Notes: generated by a model not told the origin, from the sequence alone. Counted from the stretch's first letter, positions 1 to 7,778 are shown. The stretch is 11,903 bases of DNA from Halanaerobiales bacterium (GCA_016278415.1 JADQBV010000457.1:1-11903); one strand, 5' to 3'. Made by a program: numbers and translations.

Positions 1-1
1 G

Positions 2-247
2 AATAAAGAAATCAATCTGGGAATAACGAATACCTATATAGAAGAAATTTTTCGTGTCTGCCGACACTATATTGCTGGAGGCATGACATGTGGTGCAGGA
101 GGGGGAGGTTTTATACAATTAATCTTAAATGACTCCCTATCAAAAGAGGCATTAAGAAAAAAACTAAAATATGTATTTCCTAGTAGTAAATTAGGACTCT
201 GGGAAATAGAAATTGTGGATAAAGCCCTGGTAATAGAGTACTTATAA
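2..247 (+). CDS. GHMP-family sugar kinase, C-terminal fragment (fucokinase / heptose-kinase type)
   Basis: Partial gene: the frame is open from base 2 to a TAA at 245-247, giving the last 81 residues; the start lies outside the window. The visible sequence includes GGMTCGAGGGGF (fragment residues 26-37), the glycine-rich motif 3 near the C terminus of GHMP kinases (galactokinase, mevalonate kinase, fucokinase, D-glycero-D-manno-heptose 7-phosphate kinase HddA). In this fold the loop shapes the active site near the ATP phosphates. The following strand-helix pattern and length after the motif suit the HddA/fucokinase branch, but the substrate cannot be decided from the tail alone. The protein would be cytoplasmic and would phosphorylate a sugar. 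About 195 bases separate it from the LacI gene, so it probably ends the preceding transcription unit. Family assignment is fairly secure; the exact enzyme is not. Confidence 0.72.
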   Translation, partial: NKEINLGITNTYIEEIFRVCRHYIAGGMTCGAGGGGFIQLILNDSLSKEALRKKLKYVFPSSKLGLWEIEIVDKALVIEYL

Positions 248-376
248 AACAATAATTAGCTACCCCTATTTTTACATTTGCAGAAAATATGGTAAATGCC
301 TTTATTAAAGCTTCTTTTTTCGCTCAGAATATATATTAATATACAGATAATTAATCAAAATAAAGGAATATTCGAA

Positions 377-403
377 TTGGTGTTGAATATAGTAAAATAT
401 AGT
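377..403 (+). promoter_or_regulatory. Weak candidate promoter for the LacI-family gene
   Basis: TTGGTG (377-382) and TATAGT (398-403) are separated by 15 bp, shorter than the ideal 17, so this is tentative. The -10-like element lies in the second copy of a 9-bp direct repeat AATATAGTA (386-394 and 396-404). The operator-like sequence at 413-430 would lie just past the start point, a good position for autorepression. Confidence 0.3.
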
Positions 404-412
404 AGGCAAAAA

Positions 413-430
413 TGTGGGAACGATTTCGCG
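413..430 (+). promoter_or_regulatory. Candidate LacI-type operator upstream of the repressor gene
   Basis: TGTGGGAACGATTTCGCG agrees at 13 of 18 aligned positions with the more symmetric site at 1460-1477 (TGCGGTATCGATTCCGCA), including the central CG. Its own dyad symmetry is imperfect (4 of 9 Watson-Crick pairs, with several G-T pairs). It lies between the candidate -10 and the repressor start at 442, so a repressor bound here would shut down its own gene. It would also fall inside the coding region if the upstream ATG at 412 were used, which is one more reason to prefer the start at 442. Function is inferred from similarity and position. Confidence 0.45.
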
Positions 431-441
431 GGGGTTTTTAT

Positions 442-1449
442 ATGACTGTAACAATAAAAGATATAGCTAGAGAAGCAGGAGTTTCTAAATCAACAGTATC
501 GAGAGCATTGAATAATAAACCAAGAATTGATAAAAAAACAAAAGAAAACATTTTAAAAATAGCTGAAAAAATGAACTATCGACACAATAAACTTGCAACG
601 AGTTTAAGATCTAAGAAATCTATGGTAATCGGAGTTATTTTTCCCGGTTTCTCTACAAGTCATTTTTATTCTGAAATATTTCATGGTGTTGAAGATTACT
701 GCATAAAGGAGAATTATGGTGTTTTAATTGGCAGCTCAGATAGTAATGTTAAGAAAGAAGAGAAAATAATTAAAATATTAGAAGAAAGAAAAGTAGATGG
801 AATGATTGTTGCTCCTAAATTAGGTGTTAATATTGATTATTATAATCACTTGAAAGAAGATAATATTCCATTTGTATTTATTGATAGATATCTACCAAAC
901 CTAGAATCTGATCTAATCAAAATAGATAATATAAAAGGTGCTTACCAGGCAACTAGTTATTTAATTGAAAAAGGTCATAAAAAAATAGTGTTTATCAGCG
1001 GCCCTGAATATCCTTGTATGAGTATTGAAGAACGCTATACCGGATATAAGAAGGCTCTATCTGATCATAATCTTATGTTTTCACAATTTATTAAGGCAAA
1101 TAACTATATATATAATCAAAGAAAAAGTGGATACAATGCGATGAAATCTTTATTATCAGAAAAAATAGACTTTACTGCTATTCTGGCTACTAATGATAGT
1201 ATTGCTATTGGAGTTATGAGGGCATTACGAGAAAAAAATATTAAAGTACCTGAGGAAATGGCTTTGATAGGGTTTAATGATGATGATATATTGAAATACT
1301 TCGAAAAACCATTAACAACTGTTTCAGTACCCAAGTATGAAATGGGATATAAAGCTGCTGAATTATTAGTAGAAAAAATAAATGGCAAAAGTAAAAACAC
1401 TCAAAAAGTTTTATTGGAACCCAAATTGGTTGTAAGAAAAACGAGTTAA
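442..1449 (+). CDS. LacI-family transcriptional repressor
   Basis: A 335-residue DNA-binding regulator of the LacI/GalR family, expected to act as a dimer that releases its operator on binding a sugar effector. Residues 3-26 (TIKDIAREAGVSKSTVSRALN) are the classic helix-turn-helix. The hinge region around residues 45-60 (NKLATSLRSKKS) keeps the leucine that in this family wedges into the central CpG of the operator. Residues from about 61 onward form the periplasmic-binding-protein-like sensor, including the typical ATNDSIAIGVMRAL and ALIGFNDDD segments near the end. I chose ATG 442 over ATG 412 because family proteins begin almost directly at the helix-turn-helix and a GGGGG ribosome site (430-434) sits 7 bases before it. 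Located directly before the mannoside transport genes, it is most likely their local regulator and probably its own; the effector is inferred to be a mannoside or a product of its breakdown. Confidence 0.93.
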   Translation: MTVTIKDIAREAGVSKSTVSRALNNKPRIDKKTKENILKIAEKMNYRHNKLATSLRSKKSMVIGVIFPGFSTSHFYSEIFHGVEDYCIKENYGVLIGSSDSNVKKEEKIIKILEERKVDGMIVAPKLGVNIDYYNHLKEDNIPFVFIDRYLPNLESDLIKIDNIKGAYQATSYLIEKGHKKIVFISGPEYPCMSIEERYTGYKKALSDHNLMFSQFIKANNYIYNQRKSGYNAMKSLLSEKIDFTAILATNDSIAIGVMRALREKNIKVPEEMALIGFNDDDILKYFEKPLTTVSVPKYEMGYKAAELLVEKINGKSKNTQKVLLEPKLVVRKTS

Positions 1450-1455
1450 TATTTC

Positions 1456-1481
1456 TATTTGCGGTATCGATTCCGCAGATA
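1456..1481 (+). promoter_or_regulatory. Candidate LacI-type operator before the ABC transport genes
   Basis: The core TGCGGTATCGATTCCGCA (1460-1477) is an 18-bp dyad with 8 of 9 pairs matched and a central CG, the hallmark of LacI-family operators. Symmetry continues outward to 1456-1481 with one G-T pair. It starts 7 bases after the repressor stop and about 105 bases before the binding-protein gene. A poor promoter can be drawn with TTGCGG (1459-1464) and TATACT (1480-1485), 15 bp apart, which would put the operator between the -35 and -10. There is no U-run after it, so it is not an intrinsic terminator. A related site occurs at 413-430. Confidence 0.6.
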
Positions 1482-1501
1482 TACTTAACATAATAACAGT
1501 T

Positions 1502-1567
1502 AGGGAGGAGGTTGAAAAGTTAAAAGTTTTAATTTTGGTTTCTGATATAGGATTAGGCAAAAAATAA
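1502..1567 (+). other. Unused strong ribosome site plus decayed copy of a gene start
   Basis: AGGGAGGAGG (1502-1511) is a near-perfect Shine-Dalgarno sequence, but no ATG, GTG or TTG follows at usable distance with an open frame: TTG at 1512 reaches a stop after three codons. A frame without a start (1511-1567) reads VEKLKVLILVSDIGLGKK and stops. Its AAAAGTTTTAATTTT (1523-1537) is almost the same as AAAAGTATTAATTTT at the start of the binding-protein gene. It looks like a degenerate duplicate of the translation start region, though chance in AT-rich DNA or a role as an mRNA-stabilising ribosome stall site is possible. Confidence 0.3.
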
Positions 1568-1583
1568 AACTAGGGGGATTAAA

Positions 1584-2903
1584 ATGAAAAAAGTATTAAT
1601 TTTAATGTTGACATTATTGGTATTATTGTCTATTGGTGTTTTTGCTGAACAAAATCTTGTTTCTTCTGAACAAATTGGAGACTCAGATGCTGCTTTAGAA
1701 TTAAGTTGGGCCGCTTTGCCATACTATTCTCTTTCAAATCCTTATGAGGGTAGGGAAACAGTTTTAAAAACTTCTGCATTAAGATTTGCAAAAAGAAATC
1801 CTGGTGTAAAAATTTCTCCGACTGTTTTAACTGGTGATATTTCAGGACAAATGTTGAAATTATTACAGCAAGAGTCAGCTGGTAATATACCAGATATAGC
1901 TCAAATTGATTCGTTTTACTTGCCAATTTTTAAAGATAAGCTTCAACCTCTAAATGACTTTTTGACTGAAAAAGAAATAAATGATCTTCTGCCTTTTGCT
2001 AAAAAAGGTATGTTAGATGATCAGGGTAATGTAAAAGCCCTATGGTTTACTACAGATGTCAGAATGTTATATTACCGAAAAGATTTAATTGAAACACCTC
2101 CAACTACATGGGATGAGCTAATAGAGATTGCCAAAAAGGTTGAAAGTGAAAATAATATTGAAGGATTTCTTTTTCCGGCAGGTAGAGGGGAAGCAACTAC
2201 TATTTGTGCTTTGCCTTATTTCTGGGCTCAGGGTGGTACTTTAATTAATCAAAATGGGAAACCTGTTTTTAATGAAGGTGAAAATCGCGAATATATGTTA
2301 AATTTATTTCAGTATATTAGAAGATTAGTTGATTCTGGTGTATCTCCTCAACGTGTTACTAATATTGCTTTAGAGGCGGATATAAATGGAGATGTAATTG
2401 GAAATAATGTAGCTATGTTTATTGGTGGTAACTGGCAAATAAGTCAGTTGGCAGAAACAATAGGTACAGAAGAGTTTAATAAAAAATGGGATATAGCTCC
2501 TATTCCCCAAATTAGTAGTGATATGAATGCAACTTCTGTTGGGGGTTGGACATGGGGAATTACTACTGACGATCAGAGTAAAAAAGCTGCTGCAATGAGA
2601 TTTCTGGATGAGATGTATTTTGGAAAAGAAGGAATGAAAGAATGGACTAAAGTTGGCGGATATTTACCAACCAGAAGCAGTGTATATAATGAATATACCT
2701 ATTATTCTGATAATCCCTGGATGGATAAAATCAAGAACATTATGGAATATGGCCATGTGAGACCAGGATATCCTATATATACAAACCTATCAACAGAATT
2801 TCAGATTGCTATTGCAGATGTAATTGACGGAAATAAAACTCCAGAAGAAGCACTGGACTCAATGTGGGCTGCAATTATTGAAAAATATGAAGAGATTAAT
2901 TAA
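1584..2903 (+). CDS. Sugar ABC transporter extracellular substrate-binding protein (SBP family 1)
   Basis: A 439-residue solute-binding protein that would capture a sugar outside the cytoplasmic membrane and deliver it to the two permeases encoded next. Residues 1-21 form a signal peptide: MKK, a hydrophobic core, then VFA before EQ, a signal peptidase I site. There is no lipobox cysteine, so the mature protein would be soluble; this fits a periplasm and thus a two-membrane cell, although release from a one-membrane cell cannot be excluded. The rest matches family 1 carbohydrate binding proteins in length and pattern, for example the WFTTDVRMLYYRKDL and TTWDELIEIAKK segments and a tryptophan-rich GGWTWGI stretch that may help line the sugar site. 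AGGGGGA (1572-1578) precedes ATG by 5 bases. The nearby GH38 enzyme suggests the ligand is an alpha-mannoside oligosaccharide; that is inference from context. Confidence 0.93.
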   Translation: MKKVLILMLTLLVLLSIGVFAEQNLVSSEQIGDSDAALELSWAALPYYSLSNPYEGRETVLKTSALRFAKRNPGVKISPTVLTGDISGQMLKLLQQESAGNIPDIAQIDSFYLPIFKDKLQPLNDFLTEKEINDLLPFAKKGMLDDQGNVKALWFTTDVRMLYYRKDLIETPPTTWDELIEIAKKVESENNIEGFLFPAGRGEATTICALPYFWAQGGTLINQNGKPVFNEGENREYMLNLFQYIRRLVDSGVSPQRVTNIALEADINGDVIGNNVAMFIGGNWQISQLAETIGTEEFNKKWDIAPIPQISSDMNATSVGGWTWGITTDDQSKKAAAMRFLDEMYFGKEGMKEWTKVGGYLPTRSSVYNEYTYYSDNPWMDKIKNIMEYGHVRPGYPIYTNLSTEFQIAIADVIDGNKTPEEALDSMWAAIIEKYEEIN

Positions 2904-2921
2904 TTAGTATCCTATAATAAG

Positions 2922-2952
2922 TAATAGTCCAGCTTTTAAAGCTGGACTATTA
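2922..2952 (+). promoter_or_regulatory. Intercistronic RNA hairpin between binding-protein and permease genes
   Basis: Two 15-base arms (2922-2936 and 2938-2952) are perfect inverted repeats around a single T, so the RNA would form a long hairpin. It begins 18 bases after the binding-protein stop and ends 22 bases before the permease start. It is followed by ATTAAT and not by a T-run, so it is a poor terminator. In sugar ABC operons such hairpins usually protect the upstream binding-protein message from 3' decay or mark a processing site, giving more binding protein than permease; that role is inferred here. Confidence 0.8.
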
Positions 2953-2974
2953 TTAATAAAAGAGGTGAATTTCA

Positions 2975-3850
2975 TTGAAAGTAAAACATTTTTATAAGTA
3001 TATTACACCTTTATTGTTAATGTTAGCTATTTTTTATCTGTTTCCAATACTAGAGGTTTTTAGATATAGTTTAACAAATATAAGATTAGATTCTGATATC
3101 TATACTTATGGTATATCTGCCTATAAATATGTATTATCAAACTCAATTTTCTGGAGTATGCTAAAGATTACATTGATATTTGTATTTGTAAGTATAATAC
3201 TACAACTTATATTTGGCTTGTTTATTGCAACATTAATTGATGAAGGTGAAAGAAGGAAATTAAAAGGGACTTTAATAGTAAGATTAGTTGTGTTGATGGC
3301 CTGGGTTATTCCTGGAGTTATTATAGGTATTATATGGAACCTGTTTTTATCAGAGGCTAATTATGGGATATTAAACTATGTTATTCAATTGGTATTTAAC
3401 ACTAAGATTCGATTCTTATCCAGTCAGGATTTAGCCTTATATTCAGTTGTTTTAGCAAACGTCTGGCGTGGAACAGCTTTTTCTATGATAATTCTATATG
3501 GTGGATTAAAACAAATTCCAAATGAATTATATGAAGCAGCCAGTATTGATGGAGCTTCAACCTTCGGAAAATTTTTGCATATTACAATTCCACAATTAAA
3601 ACCTGTAATCTTTATAAACATGGTATTAATAACAATATATACTTTTAATACCTTTGATATGATTATGGCCTTAACAGGTGGGGGGCCGGGTAGAGCTACT
3701 GAGGTCGTTTCCTTAAATATTTATAATACTGTATTTGGTCACTTAGAACTAGGTAGGGGAAGTGTTCTGGCAGTTATTCTATTTTTTATAAATCTTACTA
3801 TAACATTACTGTATTATAAATTTGTTATTAGTGATAAAGAGGAGGGTTAA
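2975..3850 (+). CDS. Sugar ABC transporter permease, MalF/UgpA type
   Basis: A 291-residue inner-membrane subunit with about six hydrophobic helices; it would form half of the translocation channel. The EAA signature that docks the ATPase is visible at about residues 185-210 (ELYEAASIDGASTFGKFLHITIP), with the invariant Glu-Ala-Ala, Gly and Pro in place. The GGGPGRAT segment (235-242) in the last cytoplasmic part is typical of MalF-like subunits. The start is TTG (2975) with AGAGGTG (2961-2967) 7 bases upstream; no ATG lies nearby in frame, so the weak start codon may also limit synthesis relative to the binding protein. It is 6 bases upstream of the second permease gene. No ATPase gene is in the cluster. 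Confidence 0.94.
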   Translation: MKVKHFYKYITPLLLMLAIFYLFPILEVFRYSLTNIRLDSDIYTYGISAYKYVLSNSIFWSMLKITLIFVFVSIILQLIFGLFIATLIDEGERRKLKGTLIVRLVVLMAWVIPGVIIGIIWNLFLSEANYGILNYVIQLVFNTKIRFLSSQDLALYSVVLANVWRGTAFSMIILYGGLKQIPNELYEAASIDGASTFGKFLHITIPQLKPVIFINMVLITIYTFNTFDMIMALTGGGPGRATEVVSLNIYNTVFGHLELGRGSVLAVILFFINLTITLLYYKFVISDKEEG

Positions 3851-3856
3851 TTTATA

Positions 3857-4690
3857 ATGGTACGTGATAAAATAAAAGACCTTTTATTGTACTTTAGTTA
3901 TTTACTGATAATAGTTTTGTTTTTATTTCCATTACTCTGGACTGTCTCAGTGTCATTTAAGGAGATCAGTGAAATATTTAGTTATCCACCTAAATTATTA
4001 CCAGCAAGTTTTAAATTGAATAATTATATAAAAATATTAAGTGAAAGTAAGATTTTAGTTTTTATTTATAACTCTATTAAGATTTCATTTTTTACTGTTT
4101 TTGGGACTTTAATTGTTACAGTTCCAGGGGCATTTGCTTTTTCAAGATTCAGGTTTAAATTCAAAAAACCGCTATTATTTGGATTACTTATTTTTCAAAT
4201 GATGTCTCCATTAATAATAGCTATTCCTTTATATAATTATTTTAATATGCTTGGTTTATTGGATACACATCTGGGATTAATTTTTGTCTATGTAGCTATT
4301 CAAATACCTTTTACAACATGGTTGTTAAAGGGAGCTATTGATAAAGTCCCTAAAAGTATCGATGAAGCATCAAAAATAGATGGATGTAGTAACTTTCAAT
4401 TGTTAACAAGGGTAATAATTCCAATTATTGTTCCTGGAATTAGTACAGCAGTAATTTTTAATGTAATTCAAAGTTGGGCTCAATTTATTATTCCATTTAT
4501 ACTTTTAAATTCATTAAAATTATTCCCTGTTTCATTAGGAATATATAATTATCAAGCAAGCGGTGAAGCAATTACTATACATCTAACTGCTGCAGCAAGT
4601 ATTGTAGCAACAATTCCTACTTTGATAATGTTTGTTTTATTACAGAAATTTATTGTTAGTGCTTTAACGTCTGGAGCTGTAAAAGGATAA
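3857..4690 (+). CDS. Sugar ABC transporter permease, MalG/UgpE type
   Basis: A 277-residue membrane protein with about six helices, the partner of the preceding permease. It begins with a membrane span (residues 9-30, ending in the FPLLWTVSVSFK pattern usual for MalG-like subunits). It carries the EAA loop at about residues 166-194 (SIDEASKIDGCSNFQLLTRVIIP), where EAS replaces EAA, a common variant. GGAGGG (3841-3846) lies 10 bases before the ATG, and its own Shine-Dalgarno overlaps the end of the upstream gene, so the two are translated as a pair. The mannosidase gene follows 16 bases later, placing import and hydrolysis in the same transcript. The substrate is inferred from that neighbour. 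Confidence 0.94.
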   Translation: MVRDKIKDLLLYFSYLLIIVLFLFPLLWTVSVSFKEISEIFSYPPKLLPASFKLNNYIKILSESKILVFIYNSIKISFFTVFGTLIVTVPGAFAFSRFRFKFKKPLLFGLLIFQMMSPLIIAIPLYNYFNMLGLLDTHLGLIFVYVAIQIPFTTWLLKGAIDKVPKSIDEASKIDGCSNFQLLTRVIIPIIVPGISTAVIFNVIQSWAQFIIPFILLNSLKLFPVSLGIYNYQASGEAITIHLTAAASIVATIPTLIMFVLLQKFIVSALTSGAVKG

Positions 4691-4706
4691 GAGAGGGGAA
4701 AGAAAT

Positions 4707-7700
4707 ATGATTAATGCACATATAATATCACATACACATTGGGATAGAGAGTGGTTTTTAAATAGTAAATATACCAGGGAATGGCTGGTACCATTTTTCG
4801 ATTCTCTGTTTGAAATGTTAGAAAATGAAAAGGATTATAGATTCGTACTAGATGGGCAAACTCTCATGATAGAAGACTATTTTAACGAATTGAAAATACA
4901 GAATATGGATGTGGAAGAAAAAAAGGAGCTTATAAAAAAATATGCAGTCGAAGGACGTTTGCTGGTTGGTCCGTATTATTTACAGCCTGACTGGCAATTA
5001 ATATCTGAGGAATCAGTAGTTAGAAATATGTTAATTGGTCATCAAATGGCTAGTAATTTAGGAAACGTTATTAAAGCTGGCTGGTTATTAGATAATTTCG
5101 GACAAATATCTCAAACAGTACAAATCCATAAGGAATTTAATATGGAGGGTTTGTTTCTGTGGAGAGGTGTTGAGATGGAACCTGATGAAGTAAAATCAGA
5201 ATTCAATTGGAAAGGCCCTGATGGTTCTGAACTAACCTCTATATATTTTCTTAGTAGTTATCGTAATGCAATGAGATTAGCTGATTATGAAGATATTTTT
5301 GAAGAGCGGATTATGAATGAAGTAGAAAAAATATATCCATTTGCTACTACATCAAATTTATTGTTGATGAATGGTTATGACCAGGAAATGGTACCAGATG
5401 ATATAATACCAAAGTTAAATAAATTAAGTCTTGATAGTATTAAGGTCAAGCAGAGTACTCCAGAAGAATATTTAGAGGCTATTAAATCTGAGAACCCTGA
5501 ACTACAGACTTTAGAAAATGAACTTTACAGTGGAAGATATATATCAGTCTTTCCTGGGATTTTATCTTCCAGAATGTATCTTAAACTAATGAATGATCTT
5601 TGTGAAAGAGAGTTAACTAATAATACTGAACCTTATTCTGTGTTATCCTGGCTCTTTGGGGGGGATTATAATAGTCAAGCTATAAAAGATATCTGGAAAA
5701 TGTTATTGAGGAATCACCCACATGACAGTATTTGTGGTGTTAGCATTGATGATGTTCACACAGATATGGAAGCTAGATTTGATGATGTATTTAAAAAGTC
5801 AAGTCAGATTAAGCATGAAAAAATTAAACAGCTAACTTCATTAGTAAATACAGAAGAAAACAATTGTAATGATTTAAACGCGGAACCATACATTGTATTT
5901 AACTCACATTATAAAGAAAAAAATGCTGTTATAAGTATTGATCGTTGTAATAAAGATGTTGTAAATTCATCTGGAACTAAATTACAAGTACAGAGAGAAA
6001 AGAATAAGACATATGTAAAGATAAATAAGATACCTTCTATGGGTTATAAAACCCTATATTTAGTGGAGAAAGAAAAAATTAAGAGGGTTACTGATCTTGA
6101 AGGAAAAGTTATAGTAAAAGGAAATGTTATAAAAAATGATAAATTATCTATTAAAATTAATGATGATGGGACTTTCGATGTATCTGATAAAATAAATCAA
6201 AAATTATATCAAAACCTTGGTGAATTTGTTGATTCTGGTGATGCTGGAGATGAATATAATTATTCATATCCGAAAAATGATAAAAAGATAAGTTCTAAAA
6301 ATTCCAAAGTGAATATAAACTTTTTAGAAAAAGGACCTATAATAGCTGTATGTAAAATTGATTACATCATTGAAATACCAATAAGTTTAAACCAAAATCG
6401 TACTTCAAGATTAGATGAGACAATAGAATTACCTTTAACTAATTATATAATTTTAGAGGCTGGATCAAATAGTATTAAGTTTAAAACAGATTTAAAAAAT
6501 ACTGCCAAGGATCATAGAATAAGGGCCATATTTCCAACAGATATTGAAACTAATTACTCTTATGCTGGAACCCAATTTGATATAACTAAACATAAGATAA
6601 TTCCAAAACCATTTGATAATAGCAATATAGATGAAAATGTTAAAAGAATAATTATTGGAGCAAGGGAGTCTGAACCAATAACAACTTTCCCCCAACAGTA
6701 TTTTGTTGATATTAATAATGATAAATACGGAATAGCATTACTAAATAAAGGGCTACCGGAATATGAGATATTACCCGATAGTAATTCAATAGCCTTAACA
6801 TTATTTAGATCTGTTGGCTGGCTTGCCAGAGGTGATTTATTAACAAGGGTAGGGGACGCTGGTCCAATTATTAATACTCCAGATGCCCAGTGTCTAAGGG
6901 AAATGTCATTTGAATACTCTTTGCTTTTCCATAAAGGTGACCATGAAGAATCAGATATATATAATAAAGCACTTTCATATAATAATGAACTTCAGATAGT
7001 TAAAACTGATTTACATTCAGGTTATTTGAAAGATAAAAAAGAAATTATTAAAATAAATGGTGATATAAGTTTATCTGCATTTAAATTATCTGAAGATGGA
7101 AAATCATTGATATTAAGATTATTTAATGTAAAATTAAAACAAGTTGATGGAGTAATTACCACTGATTTTGATATCTTAGATGCATATGAAGTAGATATGG
7201 AAGAAAAAATAAAAAGTACTATTTCAGTTAAAAATAAAAACAAATTAGAAATTGAACTAGGTCCTAAAAAAATAAAGACTATAAAACTAGAGGTAAAGAG
7301 AAAAGGATTAGATGTTTTTTCTTCACAAAACGATCTTAATGTAGAGGCCCTTAAAGAAACAAATAAATTTAAATTATATAAAACTTTACCGTTGATTATA
7401 GAAGACGATGTTGAAAGCGAAAAGCAAAGATGGAAGAAAATCGAAAAAGAAATAGAATTAAAAAAACAAAAATCAAGTAAATATGAAAAAATACTAAATG
7501 ATAAAGAGTTATCTTCTAATGAGCTAAACGAAACAAACTATAAATACCATAAAATAATTGGGGATACTTATTCTGATGAAAGGGCATCTTTAGAGGCAGA
7601 ATTATCATATGTTTTATCTGAAAAAAAATATTTAGACCATACTAATAAACTATCTAGAGAAAAATTGGATAGCATAGATAATAGAGTAAGAAGTATTGGT

Positions 7701-7778
7701 TTTAAATTAAATAAAGCCAGGGTTAATAAAAGAGTATATGAATATATAGTAGAATATTATAAACACAAATTAAAATAA
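4707..7778 (+). CDS. Glycoside hydrolase family 38 alpha-mannosidase, cytoplasmic
   Basis: A 1023-residue retaining alpha-mannosidase. The N-terminal (beta/alpha) catalytic domain shows SHTHWDREW (8-16). By analogy with GH38 structures the catalytic zinc would be held by His11, Asp13, Asp129 and His339, with Asp129 in WLLDNFGQ (126-133) also the nucleophile and His339 in NHPHDSICG (336-344). NGYDQE (222-227) is the loop near the active site. The GH38 central helical bundle and beta-sandwich domains fill about 340-865. Residues about 900-1023 are a highly charged, probably coiled-coil helical tail. No signal peptide is present, so it cleaves substrate after import. GAGAGGGGAA (4691-4700) is the ribosome site. 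It is the last gene of the transport cluster. Substrate could be an alpha-mannan or N-glycan fragment, or a small mannoside such as mannosylglycerate; the sequence does not decide. Confidence 0.95.
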   Translation: MINAHIISHTHWDREWFLNSKYTREWLVPFFDSLFEMLENEKDYRFVLDGQTLMIEDYFNELKIQNMDVEEKKELIKKYAVEGRLLVGPYYLQPDWQLISEESVVRNMLIGHQMASNLGNVIKAGWLLDNFGQISQTVQIHKEFNMEGLFLWRGVEMEPDEVKSEFNWKGPDGSELTSIYFLSSYRNAMRLADYEDIFEERIMNEVEKIYPFATTSNLLLMNGYDQEMVPDDIIPKLNKLSLDSIKVKQSTPEEYLEAIKSENPELQTLENELYSGRYISVFPGILSSRMYLKLMNDLCERELTNNTEPYSVLSWLFGGDYNSQAIKDIWKMLLRNHPHDSICGVSIDDVHTDMEARFDDVFKKSSQIKHEKIKQLTSLVNTEENNCNDLNAEPYIVFNSHYKEKNAVISIDRCNKDVVNSSGTKLQVQREKNKTYVKINKIPSMGYKTLYLVEKEKIKRVTDLEGKVIVKGNVIKNDKLSIKINDDGTFDVSDKINQKLYQNLGEFVDSGDAGDEYNYSYPKNDKKISSKNSKVNINFLEKGPIIAVCKIDYIIEIPISLNQNRTSRLDETIELPLTNYIILEAGSNSIKFKTDLKNTAKDHRIRAIFPTDIETNYSYAGTQFDITKHKIIPKPFDNSNIDENVKRIIIGARESEPITTFPQQYFVDINNDKYGIALLNKGLPEYEILPDSNSIALTLFRSVGWLARGDLLTRVGDAGPIINTPDAQCLREMSFEYSLLFHKGDHEESDIYNKALSYNNELQIVKTDLHSGYLKDKKEIIKINGDISLSAFKLSEDGKSLILRLFNVKLKQVDGVITTDFDILDAYEVDMEEKIKSTISVKNKNKLEIELGPKKIKTIKLEVKRKGLDVFSSQNDLNVEALKETNKFKLYKTLPLIIEDDVESEKQRWKKIEKEIELKKQKSSKYEKILNDKELSSNELNETNYKYHKIIGDTYSDERASLEAELSYVLSEKKYLDHTNKLSREKLDSIDNRVRSIGFKLNKARVNKRVYEYIVEYYKHKLK

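Noticed and set aside
275..318. Possible terminator after the GHMP kinase gene (CATTTGC pairing with GGTAAATG, T-run at 313-318)
   Set aside because: The stem is weak with a G-U pair, the loop is large and the T-run is 14 bases away from the stem.
412..441. Upstream ATG that would add ten residues to the LacI-family protein
   Set aside because: The added residues are not typical of the family, the ribosome site is poorer, and the extension overlaps the operator-like sequence.
1460..1477. Reading the 18-bp dyad as a terminator for the repressor gene
   Set aside because: No T-run follows, and the central CG and the second related copy upstream fit an operator better.
6492..7243. Minus-strand open frames inside the mannosidase gene, and similar ones in other genes
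   Set aside because: They lie opposite a well-supported gene, show no ribosome sites and no family motifs.
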